Below, one piece after another: positions 57,901-64,000 of a stretch of 64,000 nucleotides of DNA. The stretch is from Sphingopyxis sp. USTB-05 (GTDB lineage Bacteria; Pseudomonadota; Alphaproteobacteria; Sphingomonadales; Sphingomonadaceae). The DNA is taken from NCBI RefSeq assembly GCF_023822045.1, contig NZ_CP084712.1:1240001-1304000 (forward strand). Direction: 5' to 3'. Below the pieces are notes generated by a model that was given only the letters and a program-made list of their open reading frames with translations, did not search any database and was not told where the DNA came from. The translations under genes were made by a program, and so were the position numbers. Every line of letters starts with the position of its first letter. The first letter of the stretch is position 1.

Positions 57901-59004
57901 CGTATTGGCGGCGCCGGCGTTGCGCTCGGCCTCGCGTTCCAGCGCGACCTTGATCATCGCGACGATCGGGTCGGCGAGGAACAGGCCCATCAGGCCCAGG
58001 AGCGCGCCGAAGAGGATTTGCGCGCCGAGGACAAGGGCGGGGGCGAGGTCGACGGTCTTTTTGGCGACCATCGGAACGATCAGATAGCCGTCGACCGTCT
58101 GCACGATGAAATAGATGGCGATCGCCCAGAGCCCGGTATCTGTCCCCGCCGAAAAGCCGACGAGGACGAGCAGTACGCCCGATACGATCGCGCCGATGTT
58201 GGGAATGAAGGCGAGCAGGCCGGTGAGCAGGCCCATCAGCGCCGCCATCGGAATGCCGACGGCAAGGCAGGCGAGCCAGGTGCCGATCCCTTCGACGAGC
58301 ATGCCGAGCAAACGCCCCGCCATCAGGCGGCGCAGCGTGAAGCCCATGCGCGCGGTCGTGATGTAGAAATTTTCGCGGCTCTTCATCGGCAGCATCCATG
58401 CGACGCCGCGTTCATACAGGCGCGGCTCGATCGCGATGAAGATACCGAGGACGAGAATCATGACGAGGCTGGTGAGGCCGCCGAGCACTGTGCCGACGGC
58501 AGCGGTGACGCGGCCCACGGTACCAGCGATATTATCGGTGATCGTCTTGGTATCGAGCTGGAAATTGCCCATGCCATGATCGCTCGCCCACTCGGCGATG
58601 CGTTCGATCTGCGCCATCACGACGGTTTGCAAGGTCGCGGCCTGGTCGGCGATCTGCGAACCCGCGAACATGATGGTCCAAATCAGAAAGGCGAGGAGCG
58701 ACAGGCAGACGATCAAAAGCCGCCAGCCGCGCGCGATCGGAAGCACGCGGCCGAGCAGGCGCGTTCCGCCATCGAGCATCGACGCCATGACAATCCCTGC
58801 GAAGATCAGCAGGATCGGCTGGATCAGGACAATGCATACGCCGATGAGCAGCGCGAGGCCGATCCAGACACCGGCCTTCAGCAGTTCGGTGCGGACAAGC
58901 TGGCTGCGAATCTCGGTCGGCCCGGGGGCTTCCTTGTGCGCCTCGGCCTTGGCGGCGGCGGAGGCAGCGGTTCGCGTTGCTGCCGGTTTTCGTGTCGCCG
59001 CCAT
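57880..59004 (-). CDS. AI-2E-family transporter
   Basis: The 374-residue protein has a charged Ala/Lys-rich N-terminus and about eight hydrophobic helices. Family marks are LAFIPNIGAIVSGVLLVLVG and the pair YFIVQTVDGYLIVPMVAKKT and APALVLGAQILFGALLGLMG. Members include TqsA (autoinducer-2 export) and Na+/H+ antiporters, so the substrate is open. The C-terminal codons form one arm of the FKBP terminator. It lies 17 bases after lepB on the same strand. Confidence 0.9.
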   Translation of the reverse strand: MAATRKPAATRTAASAAAKAEAHKEAPGPTEIRSQLVRTELLKAGVWIGLALLIGVCIVLIQPILLIFAGIVMASMLDGGTRLLGRVLPIARGWRLLIVCLSLLAFLIWTIMFAGSQIADQAATLQTVVMAQIERIAEWASDHGMGNFQLDTKTITDNIAGTVGRVTAAVGTVLGGLTSLVMILVLGIFIAIEPRLYERGVAWMLPMKSRENFYITTARMGFTLRRLMAGRLLGMLVEGIGTWLACLAVGIPMAALMGLLTGLLAFIPNIGAIVSGVLLVLVGFSAGTDTGLWAIAIYFIVQTVDGYLIVPMVAKKTVDLAPALVLGAQILFGALLGLMGLFLADPIVAMIKVALEREAERNAGAANTKTAAGT

Positions 59005-59021
59005 ATTTGTTTCCTGTTCTA

Positions 59022-59858
59022 CTAGTTGCCCTGACGCTCCGGTCGCAGGTCGGTTCCCGCGCGCCCGGACCGCAGAGCGTTAAACCAGCTCAATGGGTTA
59101 TACCACTCGGCAGTTCCATCGGTCGAAAAGCTGATGATCTCTGCCCGCCCTGCAATCGCGTCGAATAGAACGGGGCCGCCGAGGCCTTTCTGGCTGGTGT
59201 CGACGCGGCTGTCGGCGCTGCCGTCGCGATTGTCGCCCATCAGGAAGACATGATCGGCGGGTACGGTGACAGGGCCGTAATCGTCCGTCGTGTAGCCGGG
59301 GCCCATATCGATCGTGTCGAAGGTCGCGCCGCCAGGCAGCGTTTCGCGAACGATCGGCAGTTCGAGCACTTCCTTGCCCTTTGCATCGCGGTTCACGAAA
59401 CGGAACAGGCTGCTGTCAGGGCCGGGCAGGTTGGGATCGACGGGGATCGACAGCATCGGCTGGACTTCGCGCTTCACCGGCTTGCCGTTGATGCTGAGTT
59501 CGCCATTGGTCAGTTGGATCGTGTCGCCGGGCAGGCCGATCACGCGCTTGATATAGTCGATGCGCGTCACCGGATGCTCGAGCACGACGATATCGCCGCG
59601 TTCGGGAAGCTTGCCGAACAGCCGGCCTGCGACCTTGGGCGCGAGGTGGAAGCTCACTGACGAATAGGACCAGCCATAAGGATATTTGCTGACGATCAGC
59701 CGATCGCCGTTGCGCAGCACCGGCATCATCGAATCGGACGGGATATAGAATGGCTTGGCGACGCAGCTATGGATACCGAGCACAAGCAGCAGGATGACCA
59801 CGATATCGCGGATCAGCTTACCCCAGCCTTCGTCACCCTTCGTCCTGTCCTTCGGCAT
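59022..59858 (-). CDS. lepB: Signal peptidase I
   Basis: The 278-residue protein has an N-terminal membrane helix and the catalytic Ser in FYIPSDSMMPVLRNGD (about residue 43). The catalytic Lys lies in DYIKRVIGLPGD, and box E is GDNRDGSADSR. It removes signal peptides of secreted proteins in the periplasm. It is the last gene of pyrE-pdxJ-acpS-lepB, seven bases after acpS. Confidence 0.96.
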   Translation of the reverse strand: MPKDRTKGDEGWGKLIRDIVVILLLVLGIHSCVAKPFYIPSDSMMPVLRNGDRLIVSKYPYGWSYSSVSFHLAPKVAGRLFGKLPERGDIVVLEHPVTRIDYIKRVIGLPGDTIQLTNGELSINGKPVKREVQPMLSIPVDPNLPGPDSSLFRFVNRDAKGKEVLELPIVRETLPGGATFDTIDMGPGYTTDDYGPVTVPADHVFLMGDNRDGSADSRVDTSQKGLGGPVLFDAIAGRAEIISFSTDGTAEWYNPLSWFNALRSGRAGTDLRPERQGN

Positions 59859-59865
59859 GTTTTTG

Positions 59866-60267
59866 TCAGTCCTTGATTGCTTCGATGATGACGAAAGCCT
59901 GCGCCCAGGGGTGGTCGTCGGTCAGCGTCAGATGGATATGCGCGGTATGGCCGGGCGGGATCATCTGCGCGAGCCGTTCGGCCGCCCCCCCGGTGAGGGC
60001 GAGCGTCGGAGCGCCCGAGGGCGCGTTGACGACGCCGATGTCTTTCATGAAGACGCCGCGCTTGAAACCGGTGCCGACGGCTTTGGAGAAGGCCTCCTTG
60101 GCGGCGAAGCGTTTCGCGTAAGTGCCGGCGCGGGTGAACGGCCGCCGTGCCGCCTTGGCCTTTTCGACATCGGTAAAGACGCGATTTTCGAAGCGCTCGC
60201 CGAAGCGGTCGAGCGATGCCTGGATGCGCTCTATGTTACAAAGGTCGGAGCCGAGCCCGATGATCAC
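59866..60267 (-). CDS. acpS: Holo-[acyl-carrier-protein] synthase
   Basis: The 133-residue protein shows [19 protein letters not shown] and [16 protein letters not shown], the Mg-binding Asp and Glu of the AcpS phosphopantetheinyl transferases. It transfers the 4'-phosphopantetheine group from CoA to acyl carrier protein. The start overlaps the pdxJ stop by four bases. Confidence 0.97.
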   Translation of the reverse strand: MIIGLGSDLCNIERIQASLDRFGERFENRVFTDVEKAKAARRPFTRAGTYAKRFAAKEAFSKAVGTGFKRGVFMKDIGVVNAPSGAPTLALTGGAAERLAQMIPPGHTAHIHLTLTDDHPWAQAFVIIEAIKD

Positions 60268-61028
60268 AGCGCGCCTCGCGCCTCGTCCATCAGCGCGCGC
60301 ATCCGGCGCACCGCCGGGTCGAGCCCGGTGAAAATCGCCTCGCCGATCAGGTAATGGCCGATGTTCAGTTCGGCGAGTTGCGGAATCGCTGCCACCGGAA
60401 CGACATTGTCATAGGTGAGGCCGTGACCGGCGTGGGGTTCGATCCCGTTCTTCCACGCGAGCGCCGCTGCGTCGGCGAGGCGGCGGAGTTCCGCGGCGCG
60501 TTCCTCACCCTCGACATGCGCATAACGCCCGGTGTGGAATTCGACGACGGGCGCGCGAAGGCGCATTGCCGCCTCGATCTGCCGCGCGTCGGGTTCGATG
60601 AACAGGCTGACGCGGATACCAGCATCGTTCAGCCGCGCGACGATGGGCGCGAGGTGATTATGCTGTCCCGCGGCATCGAGGCCGCCTTCAGTCGTGCGCT
60701 CTTCGCGCTTTTCGGGAACGATGCACGCGGCGTGCGGTTTGTGCCGCAGCGCGATCTCAAGCATCTCGTCGGTCGCCGCCATTTCCAGATTGAGCGGCAG
60801 GTCGGTCGCGGCCTGGATGCGCGCCAGGTCGTCGTCGCGGATATGACGCCGGTCTTCACGCAGATGTGCGGTGATGCCGTCGCCGCCGACCGCGGCGACG
60901 ATTTCGGCCGCGCGCACCGGGTCGGGATGCTCGCCTCCACGAGCGTTGCGGATCGTCGCGACATGGTCGATGTTGACGCCGAGCCGCAGGCGCGAAGCCA
61001 AGGGGAGGGAAGACGTCGGACCGGTCAA
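60264..61028 (-). CDS. pdxJ: Pyridoxine 5'-phosphate synthase
   Basis: The 254-residue protein has [20 protein letters not shown] near the start, [28 protein letters not shown] and [13 protein letters not shown] with the phosphate-binding end HYLIGEAIF. It condenses 3-amino-2-oxopropyl phosphate with deoxyxylulose phosphate to make vitamin B6. It overlaps pyrE and acpS by four bases each. Confidence 0.97.
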   Translation of the reverse strand: MTGPTSSLPLASRLRLGVNIDHVATIRNARGGEHPDPVRAAEIVAAVGGDGITAHLREDRRHIRDDDLARIQAATDLPLNLEMAATDEMLEIALRHKPHAACIVPEKREERTTEGGLDAAGQHNHLAPIVARLNDAGIRVSLFIEPDARQIEAAMRLRAPVVEFHTGRYAHVEGEERAAELRRLADAAALAWKNGIEPHAGHGLTYDNVVPVAAIPQLAELNIGHYLIGEAIFTGLDPAVRRMRALMDEARGAL

Positions 61029-61612
61029 GCCGCTTTGCTCCGGCTGCCGGGCTTCACTGCTTCGGTCGCGGCGAGTTCGGGCGGCAGTTCATTATCGGCA
61101 TAGGTCGGGAAGTTGATCGCCACGAGCGGATAGAAGGGCACGCCGAGTTCGACATTGCCCGCCGAGCGGTCGACGAGCGCGGCCTCCGCGATTACATCGC
61201 CGCCCGCGGCGCGCACCGCATCCATCGCTTCGCGCGATGACAAGCCGGTGGTCACGACATCCTCGACCATCAGCACTTTCGCGCCGGGCTCGATCGTAAA
61301 GCCGCGGCGCAGTTCGAAGGTGCCGGTCGGGCGCTCGACGAAAATTGCCGGCTTGCCGAGCGCGCGGCCCATTTCATGGCCGATGATGACGCCGCCCATG
61401 GCCGGCGACACAACGATGTCGATCGCCTGTTTCAGGTCGCGCGGCAGTTTGGCAGCGAGCGCCACGGCGAGCCGGCCGGCGCGCTCTGTGTCCATCAGCA
61501 CCCGCGCGCACTGCAGATAATATTCGCTGTGACGGCCTGAGGAGAGCAGGAAATGGCCCTGCAGCAGGGCGTCGGCAGCGCGGAACTCGGCCAGGATTTC
61601 GTCATCGGTCAT
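61025..61612 (-). CDS. pyrE: Orotate phosphoribosyltransferase
   Basis: The 195-residue protein shows [32 protein letters not shown] and the PRPP-binding motif [14 protein letters not shown]. It makes orotidine monophosphate in pyrimidine synthesis. The ATG at 61612 is favoured over an open extension upstream. First gene of the operon, overlapping pdxJ by four bases and divergent from coxB. Confidence 0.96.
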   Translation of the reverse strand: MTDDEILAEFRAADALLQGHFLLSSGRHSEYYLQCARVLMDTERAGRLAVALAAKLPRDLKQAIDIVVSPAMGGVIIGHEMGRALGKPAIFVERPTGTFELRRGFTIEPGAKVLMVEDVVTTGLSSREAMDAVRAAGGDVIAEAALVDRSAGNVELGVPFYPLVAINFPTYADNELPPELAATEAVKPGSRSKAA

Positions 61613-61845
61613 GGGAGATTTATTCTTTTGTCCTGTGCTTCGCCCATGATGGGCGAGCGGGTTTGAGCGGCGAAGATTATCCAGCCGCAAAATAGTGTTA
61701 GAGATGCTTGAGGCAAGCGGCAAGCGGGTCTATAGCGCCCGCGAGATTCAGCCTGTCCGATGGCTGCGTGGACCTGTGTCCAGCAGTGGGGAAAGGCCGG
61801 CTGGGGCATCAATAAGAACAACAGGCAACGGGCGGCACTATCCTT

Positions 61846-62946
61846 ATGAAGAGCTTGAAAACCCTTGTAATTGCGGCGGCTTTGTCGCTCGGCGCGGTGG
61901 GCGCCGGTCATGCGCAGGCACCTGCTGCGGCTCCGGCCGAAGCACCCGCCGCGACGGCTCCGGCGAATCCGGCTCCGGCCACCGCCGATGCGGCTGCTCC
62001 GGCAGCGACGCCGGTCGCGACGACCGCCGCGGCACCGGCTGGCGATGCGACTTATGTCCCGATGAAGCCGACCCCCGGGGTTGGTCAACCGGTCGACGCG
62101 GGCATCGATTTCCAGCCGCAGGTCAGCCCGGTCGGCGAACAGGCTTACTGGTTCAACCATGTCATCCTGCTGCCCGTCATCACGGTGATCACGCTGATCG
62201 TCCTCGGGCTTCTGCTCTGGGTGATGTTCCGCTTTCGCGCCAAGGCGAACCCGGTGCCGTCGAAGACGACGCACAACACCTTCATCGAAATCATCTGGAC
62301 CGCAATTCCGGTGCTGATCCTCGCGGTGATCGCGGTGCCGTCGATCCGGCTGCTGGCCCAGCAATATGAGCCGCCGAAGAAGGACGCGCTGACGATCAAG
62401 GTCACGGGTTACCAATGGTATTGGGGCTATGCCTATCCCGACCAGGGTATTGGCGAATATGTCTCGAAGATCCTGCCCGAGAAGGATGCCGTCGCGCGCG
62501 GCGAGCCCTATCACCTCGCCGTCGACAACCGTATGGTCGTCCCCGTCGGTCGTCAGGTGAAGCTGATCATCACGGGCGCCGATGTGATCCACAGCTTCGC
62601 GGTCCCGGCCTTCTGGACCAAGATGGATGCGGTCCCCGGCCGCGCCAACGAAACGACGTTCACCGCGAACAAGGTCGGCGTTTACTACGGTCAGTGTTCG
62701 GAACTGTGCGGCGTCGATCATGGCTATATGCCGATCGCTGTCGAGGTGCTTCCGGTCGACAAGTGGGAAGCCTGGGTCCGCTCGAAGGGCGGCAATCCCA
62801 AGGGCCCTGAAGCCGCCGCGCCTGCCGCTGCTGCTCCGGCACCCGCCGCCGCTCCGGCTGCTGCGCCTGCCGCGGCCCCTGCTGCCGCCACGACCGAAGC
62901 TGCACCGGCAGCGGCGCCCGCCGCCGCGCCGGCCGCAAAGAATTAA
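61846..62946 (+). CDS. coxB: Cytochrome c oxidase subunit II
   Basis: The 366-residue protein has a signal peptide, an Ala/Pro-rich stretch (about residues 22-66), two membrane helices (about 105-130 and 145-168, with HNTFIEIIWTAIPVLILAV) and the CuA domain with QWYWGYAYPDQG, HSFAVPAFWTKMDAVPGR and the copper motif CSELCGVDHGYM. The tail (about 325-366) is a second Ala/Pro-rich run. It accepts electrons from cytochrome c. ctaD follows 15 bases later. Confidence 0.97.
   Translation: MKSLKTLVIAAALSLGAVGAGHAQAPAAAPAEAPAATAPANPAPATADAAAPAATPVATTAAAPAGDATYVPMKPTPGVGQPVDAGIDFQPQVSPVGEQAYWFNHVILLPVITVITLIVLGLLLWVMFRFRAKANPVPSKTTHNTFIEIIWTAIPVLILAVIAVPSIRLLAQQYEPPKKDALTIKVTGYQWYWGYAYPDQGIGEYVSKILPEKDAVARGEPYHLAVDNRMVVPVGRQVKLIITGADVIHSFAVPAFWTKMDAVPGRANETTFTANKVGVYYGQCSELCGVDHGYMPIAVEVLPVDKWEAWVRSKGGNPKGPEAAAPAAAAPAPAAAPAAAPAAAPAAATTEAAPAAAPAAAPAAKN

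Positions 62947-64000
<1,054 letters not shown>

Overview
The window looks like a chromosomal segment of an alphaproteobacterium of the order Sphingomonadales, most likely Sphingopyxis or a close relative. The pointers are GC-rich coding sequence with GTG and TTG starts, a class I lysyl-tRNA synthetase, a TonB-dependent receptor of the sphingomonad type, a half-size asparaginase-domain protein, and housekeeping genes (rpoBC, accBC, plsX-fabH-ihfA, pyrE-pdxJ-acpS-lepB) with alphaproteobacterial features. The genus is an inference from remembered families; no database search was possible.

Layout. 1-4.6 kb: the 3' end of a membrane diguanylate cyclase, then a tight operon of a DUF350 membrane protein, a small lipoprotein, a glutathionylspermidine-synthase-like ATP-grasp ligase and a small K+ channel, followed by a DUF4197 protein. 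4.6-13.6 kb: rpoB and rpoC with their own consensus promoter, a leader and a strong terminator. 13.6-17.7 kb: an unknown exported protein, a small psp-like unit (an unlisted 42-residue protein plus PspC) behind a sigma-54-type promoter, recF, an EamA exporter and a divergent Lrp/AsnC regulator. 17.8-20.8 kb: a TonB-dependent receptor broken by two frameshifts. 21-31.8 kb: an ArsC-like protein, two L,D-transpeptidases, aroQ-accB-accC, thiS-thiG, a CsbD stress protein, several small envelope proteins and rarD. 31.9-40.3 kb: pyrC, ygfZ, a retropepsin-like protease, a metallo-beta-lactamase-fold hydrolase, MAPEG, then rpmF-plsX-fabH-ihfA-merR and a SixA-like phosphatase. 40.4-52.2 kb: a DinG helicase, PilZ, a membrane-tethered LuxR-type regulator, DUF4199, lysyl-tRNA synthetase, DUF3291 plus half-asparaginase, a desaturase and a large GGDEF-EAL-PilZ protein. 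52.2-64 kb: an amidohydrolase, an RcnB-like protein with six 12-residue Asp/Asn repeats, an orphan 2Fe-2S subunit, a class II aldolase, rpsU, a membrane FKBP, an AI-2E-family transporter, pyrE-pdxJ-acpS-lepB, and the start of the cytochrome oxidase operon (coxB, ctaD cut by the window edge).

Most of the window is core chromosome: transcription, lipid synthesis, pyrimidine, thiamine and pyridoxal synthesis, and respiration. I see no prophage, transposase, integrase, CRISPR array, rRNA or convincing tRNA. Three families of dispersed palindromic repeats (eight, two and two copies) sit only in intergenic gaps. The parts most worth a second look are the DUF350/lipoprotein/ATP-grasp/K+ channel operon, the sigma-54-driven small protein plus PspC unit, the rpoB leader, the structured intergenic stretch near 30.0 kb and the repeat-bearing RcnB-like protein.
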